64,000 bases of DNA, from contig JADKAO010000008.1 of assembly GCA_016715285.1 (NCBI GenBank), forward strand, positions 1-64,000, in the 5' to 3' direction. The stretch comes from Actinomycetales bacterium (GTDB taxonomy: Bacteria > Actinomycetota > Actinomycetes > Actinomycetales > Dermatophilaceae). Under the pieces are notes generated by a model, which was given only the letters and a program-made list of their open reading frames with translations, was not told the DNA's origin and made no database searches. The position numbers and the translations under genes are program-made. Positions 50,525-60,244 of this stretch are shown here, piece after piece (the first letter of the stretch is position 1; each line of letters opens with the position of its first letter).

Positions 50525-51412
50525 ATGCCGTCCGCTCCACCCCGTGCGCGCCGCCCAGCGCTCGCACTCGCAGCGGTCATCGGCGGGTCGGCCATCGTTG
50601 TCACGTTCGCGGCAGTCCTTGCCTTCGCAGTGCCACAAACCTTCGGCACCCGACCCGCTACCTGCCTCTCGGGGGTCGCCGGCACCTCCATCGACAACCT
50701 CTCAACAGCTCGATGCTTCTGCGAGGCTGTCGGCGCCGGTCTCCTCAAACAGCCAGCCAACGCGCTGAGCTCGCTGGCGTTCGCGGTGGCGGGGATTGCG
50801 GCATACCTCGCTCGTCGTCGCCTCCCACCCACCTCACGCGAGCGCGCGCTGGCACCAATCCTCGCCGCAGTGCTCGTGGCTCTCAGCGCTGGCAGCCTCG
50901 CCTACCACGGGGCCCTCACGTTCGCGGGGCAGCTGCTCGACGTTCAGGGCATGTACCTCCTCGGGATCCTTCTCGTCGCCGGATCCCTTTGGCGCGCCAG
51001 CAAGCTCACCGCCCCCCAAGCCGCGCTCGCCTCCGCCATCACGCTGGCCGTCCTCATCGCCGCCCAAGCCATCGCGCCAGACTCGCGCAGATGGCTCTTC
51101 GCAGTCGTCCTCATCCCGGGCATCGTGCTCGAGGCCCGGCTCGCCCCGCCGTCCAGACCCCTGCGGCTCGCCATCGCATCACTGCTCGTCGCGTATGCCG
51201 CGTGGCTCGCCGACGATCGCGGCTGGCTGTGTGACCCAACATCGTGGCTCCAGGGACATGCCCTCTGGCACCTGCTCACGGCGGTCTCGGGCGGCCTCCT
51301 CGTCTCGCACTACCGCGTCACTGCCTCGGCAAGCCCAGGTGAAGACCACGGCGCCAGGAGGCTCGCGGACGCCCACCACGCCCCGGACGTCGCGGACGCC
51401 TGCGGGGGGTGA
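50525..51412 (+). CDS. Ceramidase-like (CREST superfamily) membrane hydrolase
   Basis: 295 residues, seven or so membrane segments. Alkaline ceramidase/CREST features: CFCEAVGAGLLKQPANALSSLAF, SAGSLAYHGALTFAGQLLDVQGMY (Ser and His/Asp), and CDPTSWLQGHALWHLLTAVSGG with the His pair expected to bind zinc. In eukaryotes these cleave ceramides; bacterial members may act on other lipids. A Pro/Asp/Ala tail of 30 residues follows. Single gene. Confidence 0.8.
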   Translation: MPSAPPRARRPALALAAVIGGSAIVVTFAAVLAFAVPQTFGTRPATCLSGVAGTSIDNLSTARCFCEAVGAGLLKQPANALSSLAFAVAGIAAYLARRRLPPTSRERALAPILAAVLVALSAGSLAYHGALTFAGQLLDVQGMYLLGILLVAGSLWRASKLTAPQAALASAITLAVLIAAQAIAPDSRRWLFAVVLIPGIVLEARLAPPSRPLRLAIASLLVAYAAWLADDRGWLCDPTSWLQGHALWHLLTAVSGGLLVSHYRVTASASPGEDHGARRLADAHHAPDVADACGG

Positions 51413-51773
51413 CGGGCGCGCTCACCCGGTACACGGCATACCCCGAGAAACAGCAACGCCACCGGACGTAACCGGTGGCGTCGTGGACTGGCCCCATCCC
51501 GCGAGGGGGCCGTCGATCAGGTCAGATGACGATCAGAACACTCGGGTCGGGACCGAACTACGGTGGGTGTAGTACCCCTCACCGCGAAGGCTCCGGCCGA
51601 ACAATGGGAACAACACGATCCAACTAGGCATGATGAAGCAACTCAGTTTCAACTCAGATTGGCGCGCCCTCGACGCGAGGACTCGTTGTTTATTATTGCA
51701 CGATCCTTGACAAGCAGCAAAATCCGTGAAGCAAGGGCCAGATCTCACGCAAATACTTCCGTCTTGGAGCCTC
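51413..51773. other. Intergenic stretch with a 10-bp hairpin
   Basis: A perfect hairpin, acgccaccgg-acgtaa-ccggtggcgt, lies at 51456-51481 and probably ends the ceramidase transcript. One GTATGCCG copy (reverse) is at 51434. From 51590 to 51740 the sequence is AT-richer (tttattattgcacgatcc) and may hold the promoter of the next gene. No ORF is supported. Confidence 0.6.
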
Positions 51774-52745
51774 ATGCGCCCAAATTTCCCGTCGCCCCTT
51801 GTTCTTCGTGGGCAGCGGTTCGACGCCGCCCGCCCCGCCGTGATGGCCATCATCAACCGCACCTCAGACAGCTTCTACGACGGCAACCGCCACGCCAATC
51901 TCGACAGTGCTCTCGCGGCCCTCAACCGAGCGGTCGCCCTCGGCGCCGACATCGTGGACATTGGCGGCGTTCGCGCCGGCCAAGAGGGTGAAGAGGTCAC
52001 CGCGCAGATGGAAATCGAGCGCGTCGTACCCTTCCTCGAGCGTGCGCGCACGGCATACCCCGATCTGCTGTTGAGCCTGGATACCTGGCGGTCCGAGGTC
52101 GTCGCCGCGGCCGCCCACACGCGCGTCGACCTCGTCAACGACACCTGGGCGGGTTACGACCCTGAACTGCTCGCGGCTGCCCTCGACGTCGGGGCGGGCT
52201 ACGTCATATCGCACACGGGTGGGCGACCCCCGCGCACCGACCCCGTCAACGTCACCTACGGGCCCGACGAGTTCGACGTGGTCCGCGACGTCCTCGGCGC
52301 GCTCGCGGCGGGCGCCCAGCGAGCCGTCGACGCGGGTATGCCGTCCGCGCGAGTCCTCGTCGACCCCACCCTCGACTTCGGGAAGACGACAACGCACTCG
52401 CTGCGGGTGCTACGGCATACCGCAGATGTGGTGGCCTTGGGCTTCCCGGTCTTGCAGGCCTTGTCGCGCAAAGACTTCATCGGCGAGACCCTCGATCTCC
52501 CGGCCGACGAGCGTCTGGAAGGCAGCCTGGCCGCGACCGCCGTCGCAGCCTGGTTGGGCGCCACCGTATTTCGCGCACACGATGTCCAGGCGACCCGGAG
52601 AGTTGTCGACATGGTGGCCTCGATCAGAGGTGACCGACCGCCGCGAGTATCGATCCGAGGACTCGGTCCCAGCAGCCTCGAAGTTGACGGCGCAACGACC
52701 TCGGTCCGCTGTCCGCAACCGGCCCATGAGGCTACTCCGGAGTAG
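51774..52745 (+). CDS. FolP2-type dihydropteroate synthase homologue
   Basis: 323 residues from ATG 51774. DHPS TIM barrel: VMAIINRTSDSFYDGNRH where true DHPS has N-x-T-PDSF; IVDIGGVRAG where DHPS has the DIGGESTRPG pterin loop; LLSLDTWRSEV; LVNDTWAGYD; VLVDPTLDFGKTTTHSL; ALSRKDFIGE. Loss of the Pro in loop 1 and of the STRPG of loop 2 is like the mycobacterial FolP2 group, which lacks classical DHPS activity. So folate synthesis by this protein is doubtful. Single gene. Confidence 0.82.
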   Translation: MRPNFPSPLVLRGQRFDAARPAVMAIINRTSDSFYDGNRHANLDSALAALNRAVALGADIVDIGGVRAGQEGEEVTAQMEIERVVPFLERARTAYPDLLLSLDTWRSEVVAAAAHTRVDLVNDTWAGYDPELLAAALDVGAGYVISHTGGRPPRTDPVNVTYGPDEFDVVRDVLGALAAGAQRAVDAGMPSARVLVDPTLDFGKTTTHSLRVLRHTADVVALGFPVLQALSRKDFIGETLDLPADERLEGSLAATAVAAWLGATVFRAHDVQATRRVVDMVASIRGDRPPRVSIRGLGPSSLEVDGATTSVRCPQPAHEATPE

Positions 52746-52970
52746 CCGAAAATTGGGCCCTAAGGGGGGTGGCGCTTTTCTCATCACGTGCTAGCGTCGG
52801 CCTCGGTTGCAGTTGCAGTTCCTCGCAAGACGGACTTCATGCTCCCGCCATCCAGGCAGTGGGCGTGGTTGTTCAACAAGAGTCGGGCCCGGCCCGGTTG
52901 TGGGGTAGGCGGCAGCACCGGGGTCCGCGAGGTGCGGGCACCAGTGTCCAGTTATAGAGAGAGATCCCCC

Positions 52971-53174
52971 ATGGCACAGGGAACCGTCAAGTGGTTCAAC
53001 GCTGAGAAGGGTTTCGGCTTCATCGCCCAGGATGGCGGCGGTCCGGACGTCTTCGTTCACTACTCCGCGATTCAGACCCAGGGCTACCGCAGCCTCGACG
53101 AAGCACAGCGCGTCGAGTTCGAGGTCACCCAGGGCCCGAAGGGTCCGCAGGCAGACCAGGTCCGTCCGCTCTGA
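52971..53174 (+). CDS. cspA: Cold-shock domain protein
   Basis: 67 residues. RNA/DNA-binding beta barrel: GTVKWFNAEKGFGFIAQDGG (RNP1 KGFGFI) and DVFVHYSAIQ (RNP2). Typical CspA size. The 5' region of more than 150 bases, with agagagatcccc before the ATG, could fold as a long cold-shock leader. Followed by a strong terminator. Confidence 0.95.
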   Translation: MAQGTVKWFNAEKGFGFIAQDGGGPDVFVHYSAIQTQGYRSLDEAQRVEFEVTQGPKGPQADQVRPL

Positions 53175-53238
53175 CATCGCATCAACCGCTCGGCTGCGAG
53201 CGGACGCACTGCAACGGCATCAGCGCTTCAGTGTGAAA

Positions 53239-53272
53239 GAGCCCCCCGGCACGTGCCGGGGGGCTCTTCTCG
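53239..53272 (+). terminator. Intrinsic terminator of the cold-shock gene
   Basis: The stem agagccccccggcac pairs with gtgccggggggctct with almost no loop bases, then tctcgcg. A strong GC hairpin 65 bases after the cspA stop. Confidence 0.85.
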
Positions 53273-53299
53273 CGCACCCCGTGAGCAGGTGTGCCGTGA

Positions 53300-54957
53300 C
53301 TAGCACGCCTCATCGATCGTGACGGGCTGGCTCGGCGGCGCGGCCGGCGTCGTGGGACCGATGCTGGGTTTGGGCGACTTGTTCGAGGTCGAACCCGTGG
53401 TCTTCGTCGGCGCTTTGGTGGTGGGTGATGGGGTTGTTGTGGGCGTTACGACGGGCCCGACGGCTGGCAGGGGGTTGAGGCTGTCCTTAACCATCCGTTT
53501 GATCGCCGCGAAGTTGGGATTGGCAGGCGAGATATTGTCGGGCGTGAAGGTCAGCGAGCGGGTCGATGAGTTCTTGATCCGCAGGACGAGGTCCACCCAC
53601 GCGGGCAGGTCTGCCGCGGGCACATCTGTCTGGATGTTCTCCTTAGCAACGGCCGCGAGTTGGGGGTACTTCTGGACCATCGTTGCCGGGTTCACTTGGT
53701 TGAGGATCTTGCCCACCAGACACCGCTGGCGTCGCATCCGGCTGTAGTCATCGGACAGCAGTCGCGAACGCGCAAACCACAGCGCGTGATAACCATCGAG
53801 CTGCTGTACCCCTGGCTCGATCCACCCCTCGATGCCAGCCACCCCGCCGGATGACGTGTGGTATCCCTGGATCGGCAAGCGCTCGGTGACGTTGACGGTC
53901 ACCCCACCCATCGCGTCGACGAGGGATTGGAAGCCTTTGAGATCCACGATCACGGTGTAGTCAATGCGCAAGCCGGTGATTTCCTGGAGCACGCCCCGGA
54001 TCGTGGTGAGGCCAGGCTTGGCGACATTCTTGAAGAGATCCTTACGCTCTTCCGCTGCCGTCCAGACCCGTTGAGCAGGCACTCTGCCCCGCAGTTATAT
54101 CCCTTGGGCCACACTTTGGAGAGTGGGTTGTTGGCCGGGAAAGGCACATTCTGCAGGTTGCGCGGGAGACTGAACAGCACGGTGTCCCCCGTCTTGGTGT
54201 TGGTGGACGCCATGATCATTGAGTCAGTGCGGATGCCGACGCGGTCATCGCCCGCGTCTGATCCGAGCAGGAGAACCGTTACCCGCGGTGCGTTTTCCCA
54301 CGGGTCATCGCCGCTTCCGGGCTGGGCGGTGTCCGAGTTGGGGTCGCCGTCATCGGTGAATACCGTCGCGATGACATCACGTTGGACCAGGGAATAGCGG
54401 ACCGCAGTGGCCATCGGCACAGTGACGATGACACACATGGCCGCGGTGAGCAGGCGAAGCCCCGCTCGTTGGACGCTGTCGAATCGGCGATCACGAGTGC
54501 CGCGGTGGGTCAGCACAATGGTCCAGACCCAGACGAGACCAGCCAAGGCGAGCAGGACGGCTGCGAGGAGCAGGGCGCCTGGCCGCACCGCGACGCTCAA
54601 GACTGTTGCCGTTGCTCCCTTGGAGAAGACCGCCACGACGATAACCGCCAGCACTGCGGCGACCAGCGACAACACGATCCAACCGAGGCGGAAATAGCGC
54701 GTGCGCGTGAGCCCAGCCCCGGGTAGGACGGTGCCGAGCATGGTCAAGACAGCGGACCGCCGAGCCGCTCGCTCAGTCTGAATCCGTCGAAGCGCCCGTC
54801 CCCGTTCGGCGGGGCGTCTCCGGACCGGTCGAGACTGCTCCGCCGGTGGCACGGTCATGCGGAGATCCCCCTTGCGGGTCAACGTGTAGCCGAGGTCGGA
54901 AGTGGCCTGGTGCTGTCGTGCCACTGCTGCGTTGGTCGTGGTTTTGCTCATGGTCAT
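53300..54957 (-). pseudogene. LytR-CpsA-Psr (LCP) family protein gene with a single-base frameshift
   Basis: LCP enzymes attach anionic glycopolymers to peptidoglycan. The upstream frame (ATG 54957; earlier starts possible) encodes three to four membrane segments and the first half of the LCP domain: VTVLLLGSDAGDDRVGIRTDSM, VLFSLPRNLQNVPFPA, ECLLN. At about 54075-54085 the reading must shift by one base; the other frame continues with VWTAAEERKDLF, ITGLRIDYTVIVDLKGFQSL, VDAMGGVTVNV and LLSDDYSRMRRQRCLV to 53300. All key Arg and Asp residues survive across the two frames. The shift sits in an ACGGGT stretch and looks like one missing base; sequencing error is possible. Confidence 0.8.
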
Positions 54958-55091
54958 TGTGCACCGTGAGCGGCTCGGGAGTGTCACTTGGGCTGGGTTC
55001 GAGATGATAGGGAGTGTCGCCATTTGGGTGGCGATGCCTCGCCCCGGTAGCCTGTGACGGCTCCCTTCACGGGGGCTCGTGAAGATGCGTT

Positions 55092-55179
55092 GGAGGCGTC
55101 GCATAGTGGCCTAGTGCGCCCGCCTGCTAAGTGGGTTGGGGTTAAAGACCCCTCGCGGGTTCAAATCCCGCCGCCTCCG
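55092..55179 (+). tRNA. tRNA-Ser (GCT)
   Basis: Acceptor GGAGGCG pairs with CGCCTCC; anticodon loop in cgcctgctaagtggg gives GCT; long variable arm (ttggggttaaagacccctc); T arm GCGGGTTCAAATCCCGC. Discriminator G; no encoded CCA. Confidence 0.94.
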
Positions 55180-55303
55180 CTGCGGTCACGAAGGGGGTCC
55201 TGCTTTGCGGGGCCCCCTTTCTCCTTCTTCGGTATGCCGTCCCGCCGCGCGTCGGAGTATGGCCCTGTCTGTGTTACGCCATGTCGTGCCTCCTCCACCC
55301 GTC

Positions 55304-55365
55304 CGGCGTGGATACCCATCAGCGGATCTGCCGTCGTCGTGGGGTATCGAATCCGGGCCGGCGCG
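55304..55365. repeat. Single copy of the GATACCC / GGGTATCGAATC element
   Basis: gtggatacccatc, about 25 bases, then ggggtatcgaatccggg. A hairpin can form between the halves. It lies at the 3' end of the convergent GtrA gene and after tRNA-Ser; a GTATGCCG copy is at 55232. Confidence 0.7.
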
Positions 55366-55371
55366 GGCGGC

Positions 55372-55791
55372 TCAACCTAGGCGCGGCGCGTCGGTGAGGG
55401 CACGCGCCGGCAATGTCCAACTGCGCATCACGAGGAAGCGCAGCGACGTCGAGACCGCGGTGGATCCGGCGAGAGCGAGGACCTCGATGGCGACGGGAGG
55501 ATCGGCATCCCACACGTAAAGGAGCGCAAGGGATCCGCTGGTCGCCGCCCACGTCACGAGAAAGACGCCGAAGGCTTGCGCCTGATGGGTGACCCACGAC
55601 CCGTGCTGGACGTCAAAGGTCCAGGCCCGGTTGAAGGTGGTGTTGAATACCGTTGCGATGGTGAGCGCGACGACGTTGGCCCATTGTTCAGTGCACCAAA
55701 GATGGAAGAGCGCAAACAGCGCGAGGTGAAGCACGGTGGAGAGTGCACCGACGACTGCGAATCGCCCCAGTTGCCGCCAGAGGGTGCGCAT
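55372..55791 (-). CDS. GtrA-family membrane protein
   Basis: 139 residues from ATG 55791. Four membrane helices; FAVVGALSTVLHLALFALF and NTTFNRAWTFD match GtrA/PF04138, which helps flip or present polyprenyl-linked sugars. It starts one base after the stop of the GT39 gene, so both are probably one operon for sugar transfer outside the membrane. Confidence 0.87.
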   Translation of the reverse strand: MRTLWRQLGRFAVVGALSTVLHLALFALFHLWCTEQWANVVALTIATVFNTTFNRAWTFDVQHGSWVTHQAQAFGVFLVTWAATSGSLALLYVWDADPPVAIEVLALAGSTAVSTSLRFLVMRSWTLPARALTDAPRLG

Positions 55792-55792
55792 G

Positions 55793-57925
55793 TCACACCG
55801 TCCCGGTGGTGGCCACACTGGTGGTCGACGAAGAGCCGGCCAATGGCGCGGTCAAGTCGTAGAACGTCGAGGAGCCAATGACGACCTGCGTGAACGAACT
55901 CGCCACCCACGACGCGATCGCGCTCGCGGACTGGCTCCCACCCTGCTGCCCAGCGAACCCGCCACCAGAGGCGAAGTAGTGGATCCTGCCCTCAGCGACG
56001 TACTGCTTGAACTGCGCCAACGTCGGCGACGGATCGCTGCCGTTGAACCCACCGATCGACATCACCGGCAGCCCGGTGCCCAATTGCAGACCAGCTGCGT
56101 TCTGCGATCCGACAGCCGCCGCAACCCATGTGTAGGAACTCGCGTCGGCTTGTAGCGCGGCAACGACGCCGGCGTCAGGAGTGGCCGCGTTGAGCAAACC
56201 ACCCATCCCAGCGCCTCCCGGTCCACCCGGTCCACCGGGTGTCGCCGCGCCAGGAACCTGACCGCCAGGCGGCCCGAACCCACCAGGAGGCCCGAACCCA
56301 CCAGGAGGCGCGAACCCGCCAGGAGGCGCGAACCCGCCAGGAGGCGCGAACCCGTCCGCCTGCCCGGGAACCCGGCCACCCGGCATACCCCCTGGGCCGC
56401 CCATGCCACCAGTGGAGGGGCCCGCGCTGACAATCGAGCCCACATGCGCGGTCGCGAGGGTCTGCGCGCTGTATGACGCGGGGCCAAGGAGGGCCGCGGC
56501 GATCGCCACTCCGAGGAGAGCCGGCAGGGCGCGCAGGTGGAAGCGTGCTGAGAAGACGAACCCGACCGCACCGGCCACGCCGAGGGCGAGGACGACGATT
56601 CGCAGCCACGAGTTCCACGAGGTAGTGCGCGACAGAAGGAAGAAGCCCCACACCGCGGTGACAGCCATCGCCGTGCCGAGCACCGCGCGGGCCGCGCGAG
56701 TGTCGCGCCGCTCCCACCCCTCGCGGGCCCCCATCGCAACGAGGGCCGCGATGGCGGGCGCAAGCGCGACGGTGTAGTACGCGTGATAGATCCCCGCCAT
56801 GAGCGAGAACGTCAGGGCGGTGACCACGAGCCAGGCGCCCCAGGCGAGGTATGCCGCGCGCCTCGCGTCCGTGCGCGGCATCCGCCACCGCCAGATGAGG
56901 CCGGCGACAAGGGCGATCAGGGCCGCGGGCAAGAACCATGAGATTTGGCCGCCGTTGTCCGCGTTGAACATTCGCAGCAGGCCGGTCTCGCCCCAGTTGC
57001 CGCCGGCGTTCCCGCCGGGGCCGCCCCCACCGACTGAGCCGGTCTCGTTGCCGTTGATGCGGCCGAGCCCGTTGTACCCAAAGGTGAGTTCGAGGAAGGA
57101 ATTCGTCTGTGAGCCACCGATATAGGGACGCTTGTCGGCGGGGACGAGTTCGACGATGGCGACCCACCAGCCGGCCGACACGACGATCGCAAGGCCACCA
57201 ATGACGGTGTGCCAGAGGCGTTTGAGGATCGGCAGGTTGGCTGCGACAAGGTAGGCGAGGGCGAAGCCGGGGACGACCAGCAACACTTGGAGGGTCTTGG
57301 TGAGGAACCCGATGCCGATGAAGACACCAGCGAGCGCAAACCACTGAGGGGAGCCGGCATCGATCGCCCGCATCGTCGCCCACGCGGCGAGGGTCATCGT
57401 GAGGACGAGCAGAGCGTCGGGGTTGTTGAAGCGGAACATCAGAACGGCCACGGGAGTCAGGGCGAGGATCGCCCCAGCCAGAAGTGCAGCGGCATCACCG
57501 AAGTGGCGCCGGACGGTGGCATGCAAGACCGCAACCGTCGCAACTCCCATGAGGACCTCGGGGAGGAGGATCGCGAACGAGTTGAGACCGAAGACCCGGA
57601 CCGAGAGCGCCATAAACCACAGCGCTGCAGGCGGTTTGTCGACCGTAATCGCATTGGCTGCGTCTGAGCTGCCGAAGAAGAAGGCCGACCACGACTGCGA
57701 ACCCGCTTGGGCTGCGGCGGAGTAGAACGAGTTCGCGTAACCACTTGAGGTGAGATTCCAGAGGTATGCCGCAGCCGTCACTGCCAGCAGACCCAAGAGG
57801 GCCGGACGGGCCCAGCGCGGCCGTGCTGACGGGCCGGCGAATGCTTCACCGCTCTTGGTCGTGTGCTCGCCCTCCACGAGACGCGGAGCGCCGGTGGTAG
57901 GCATCGGGAGGGCGTGCTGGTTCAT
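55793..57925 (-). CDS. GT39-type (ArnT/PMT-like) membrane glycosyltransferase
   Basis: 710 residues from ATG 57925 (57943 possible). Ten or more membrane helices; DKPPAALWFMALSVRVFG and FNNPDALLVLTMTLAAW are typical of the mannosyltransferase family, and NSFYSAAAQAGSQSW contains the early loop. The C-terminal 200 residues are extracellular: first a Gly/Pro-rich linker with GGFAPP/GGFGPP repeated five times (18-bp units, about 56283-56350), then a soluble domain (YVAEGRIHYFASGGG). This matches actinobacterial proteins that sit beside two-component genes. Confidence 0.88.
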   Translation of the reverse strand: MNQHALPMPTTGAPRLVEGEHTTKSGEAFAGPSARPRWARPALLGLLAVTAAAYLWNLTSSGYANSFYSAAAQAGSQSWSAFFFGSSDAANAITVDKPPAALWFMALSVRVFGLNSFAILLPEVLMGVATVAVLHATVRRHFGDAAALLAGAILALTPVAVLMFRFNNPDALLVLTMTLAAWATMRAIDAGSPQWFALAGVFIGIGFLTKTLQVLLVVPGFALAYLVAANLPILKRLWHTVIGGLAIVVSAGWWVAIVELVPADKRPYIGGSQTNSFLELTFGYNGLGRINGNETGSVGGGGPGGNAGGNWGETGLLRMFNADNGGQISWFLPAALIALVAGLIWRWRMPRTDARRAAYLAWGAWLVVTALTFSLMAGIYHAYYTVALAPAIAALVAMGAREGWERRDTRAARAVLGTAMAVTAVWGFFLLSRTTSWNSWLRIVVLALGVAGAVGFVFSARFHLRALPALLGVAIAAALLGPASYSAQTLATAHVGSIVSAGPSTGGMGGPGGMPGGRVPGQADGFAPPGGFAPPGGFAPPGGFGPPGGFGPPGGQVPGAATPGGPGGPGGAGMGGLLNAATPDAGVVAALQADASSYTWVAAAVGSQNAAGLQLGTGLPVMSIGGFNGSDPSPTLAQFKQYVAEGRIHYFASGGGFAGQQGGSQSASAIASWVASSFTQVVIGSSTFYDLTAPLAGSSSTTSVATTGTV

Positions 57926-57981
57926 GGCTGCGAGCTTGCCCATGCTCGTTGTGGGTTCGCTGTGAGGCGGCACTGACGGGG

Positions 57982-59505
57982 CTACGAGGTCTGACTGGCG
58001 TCTGCGGGGAGAACGACGCTAAACGTGGTGTCACCGGGTTTGCTGGCCACCGCGACCGTGCCCCCATGAGCCGCGACAACAGCAGCGACGATGGACAGGC
58101 CAAGACCGGTGCTCCCCTGCGCACGATTGCGGGACGTGTCGCCGCGAGCAAACCGTTGGAAGACGCTGCGCTGCAACTCAGCCGGCACGCCGGGGCCATC
58201 GTCATGAACGTCGAGGCGGACGGTCGTGCCGAGTCGGGTGATCGAGGTGCGGACGGTCGTGCCCGGCAGCGTGTGCACCCGAGCGTTGGCGAGGAGGTTG
58301 ACGACGATCTGGTGTAGTCGTGCGCTGTCGCCCTGGACTACGACAGGTTCATCGGGCACGTCGAGTCGCCACTTGTGGCCGGGCGAGGCAGCATGAGCAT
58401 CGCTGACGGCGTTGACGACGATCTCTCCCAGATCGACCGGGGCGAGGTCGAGGGGGCGGCCAGCATCGAGCCGTGCTAAGAGCAGCAAGTCGTCGACGAG
58501 ATGCGACATGCGAGTGGCCTCGGATTCGACCCGGCCCAGCGCATGGATGACCGAGGCTGGCACGGGCTCACGCTCGCGACGGGTCAACTCGGCATACCCG
58601 CGGATTGAAGCGAGTGGCGTCCGTAACTCATGCGAAGCATCAGCAACGAACTGGCGCACGCGCTGCTCGCTTTCGTGGCGCGCGGTGAGGGCTGCGTCGA
58701 CGTGGTCGAGAAGTTCATTGAGGGCGAGCCCCACCTTGCCGACCTCCGTGTTGGGGTCGGTGTCTGCGGGATCGACGCGCTCGGCGAGGGCCACCCGCCC
58801 GGAAGCGAGGTGCAGCTTGGAGACCCGGGTCGCGGTGTCGGCGACGCGAACGAGTGGGCGGAGGTTGCGTTTGACGAGCCACGCACCGCCGATACCGACA
58901 ATGAGCAGGCCAGCGAGCGCGGTGAGTGCCGCGGTCGCCATCGCGTTGCGAACCGCCATGCTTTGTCGCCCGATGGGCAGGCCGACAATGACGGTCGAGT
59001 TGCCTCGCGCTCCGCTCAAGATGCGGTACTGGCCCTGGTCGGCGCCGAGGTCGATCGTCGCCGGATTGACTGGGTTGGCGCCGACAAGAGTGGCGACCTG
59101 GTCGTCGGAGAGGTTGTCGCGAGTGCGGGTGTAGGGCACGCCGCCCTGGATGACGACAACAAGACCCTCGTCGCCTGGCCCACGGCGGTCGTCGGTGCCC
59201 GGCCCTCGGTCAGTGCCGCTGGAGGTGCCGGGGATCGGACCCCCGACGTAACGCACCACTGACTGACGCAGCTGGTCATCGATCTGACCCATGAGATAGC
59301 GATCGAGGGACACGAGCGAAGCCGCCGCGGTGACGAGGGAGATCAAGGTGAAGAGGGCGAGCATCGACGCCACGAGTTTGGCGCGCAACGTCCAACTCGA
59401 CGGCTGCATGAGTGAGGACGGACCGTGAGGTGCGGGCGGCGGCGATGACGGGATACCAGATGCGGACGGCATACCCGCTGGTGCTGGCGTTTGGGAGGTG
59501 ACCAC
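57982..59505 (-). CDS. Sensor histidine kinase
   Basis: 507 residues. Two membrane segments around residues 45-65 and 195-215 enclose an extracytoplasmic sensor with an Asp/Gly-rich patch. Then HAMP, HisKA (FVADASHELRTPLASIRGYAEL, His is the phosphorylation site) and HATPase: VVNLLANARVHTLPGT (N box), VHDDGPGVPAEL (G1), GSTGLGLSIVAAVV (G2). Starts right after the response regulator stop; together they form a TcrXY/MprAB-like pair. Confidence 0.93.
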   Translation of the reverse strand: MVTSQTPAPAGMPSASGIPSSPPPAPHGPSSLMQPSSWTLRAKLVASMLALFTLISLVTAAASLVSLDRYLMGQIDDQLRQSVVRYVGGPIPGTSSGTDRGPGTDDRRGPGDEGLVVVIQGGVPYTRTRDNLSDDQVATLVGANPVNPATIDLGADQGQYRILSGARGNSTVIVGLPIGRQSMAVRNAMATAALTALAGLLIVGIGGAWLVKRNLRPLVRVADTATRVSKLHLASGRVALAERVDPADTDPNTEVGKVGLALNELLDHVDAALTARHESEQRVRQFVADASHELRTPLASIRGYAELTRREREPVPASVIHALGRVESEATRMSHLVDDLLLLARLDAGRPLDLAPVDLGEIVVNAVSDAHAASPGHKWRLDVPDEPVVVQGDSARLHQIVVNLLANARVHTLPGTTVRTSITRLGTTVRLDVHDDGPGVPAELQRSVFQRFARGDTSRNRAQGSTGLGLSIVAAVVAAHGGTVAVASKPGDTTFSVVLPADASQTS

Positions 59506-59506
59506 C

Positions 59507-60244
59507 TCAGGACGCGGGTTTGAGGACGTAACCGACCCCGCGCATGGTGTGGATCATGGGGTCGCGGCCGACGTCAATCTTCTTGCGCAAGTAGGAGATG
59601 TAGAGCTCGACGACATTGGCTTGGCCGCCGAAGTCGTAGTTCCAGACGCGGTCGAGGATTTGCGCCTTGGAGAGCACCCGTTTGGGGTTGCGCATGAGGT
59701 AGCGGAGAAGCTCGAATTCGGTTGCGGTGAGCTGGATTTCGGTGCCGCCGCGGGTAACTTCGTGGGAGTCCTCGTCGAGGGTGAGGTCGCCGACGGTGAG
59801 GATCGAGTCGTCGTCCTCTTGCGCGACGAGCACCGTGCGACGCATGAGGGCGCGAAGGCGGGCGACCACCTCTTCGAGGCTGAACGGCTTGGTCACGTAG
59901 TCGTCGCCGCCGGCGGTGAGGCCGGCGATCCGGTCTTCGACGGCGTCGCGCGCGGTGAGGAAGAGGACCGGGATGCGGTCGTTGTGCTCCCGCATCCGGC
60001 GCAGCACCTCGAGACCGTCCATGTCGGGGAGCATCATGTCGAGGGCCACCGCGTCGGGCTCGAACTCGCGCGCGGCGCGGACGGCCGCCATGCCACTCGC
60101 AGCAGCGCGAACCTCCCAGCCTTCGTAGCGCAGCGCCATCGTCAGCAACTCGGTGAGGTTGAGCTCGTCATCAACGACGAGGACGCGCGGGGGAGTGCCA
60201 TCGGGGCGCTCGAGCTTCTGCGGCTTGACCGAGTTGAGGTTCAT
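59507..60244 (-). CDS. OmpR-family response regulator
   Basis: 245 residues from ATG 60244. Receiver: PPRVLVVDDELNLTELL with acidic pair, phospho-Asp in AVALDMMLPDMDG, Thr in VLFLTARDAV, Lys in YVTKPFSLEEV. Winged-helix C-terminus: LTATEFELLRYLMRNPKRVL, VVELYISYLRKKID, MIHTMRGVGYVLKP. Partner of the kinase at 57982. Likely targets include the GT39/GtrA operon that follows, by proximity only. Confidence 0.95.
   Translation of the reverse strand: MNLNSVKPQKLERPDGTPPRVLVVDDELNLTELLTMALRYEGWEVRAAASGMAAVRAAREFEPDAVALDMMLPDMDGLEVLRRMREHNDRIPVLFLTARDAVEDRIAGLTAGGDDYVTKPFSLEEVVARLRALMRRTVLVAQEDDDSILTVGDLTLDEDSHEVTRGGTEIQLTATEFELLRYLMRNPKRVLSKAQILDRVWNYDFGGQANVVELYISYLRKKIDVGRDPMIHTMRGVGYVLKPAS

Noticed and set aside
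51533..51862. Minus-strand 109-residue ORF before the FolP2-like gene
   Set aside because: No start context or homology, mixed composition, and it overlaps the folP-like start antisense.
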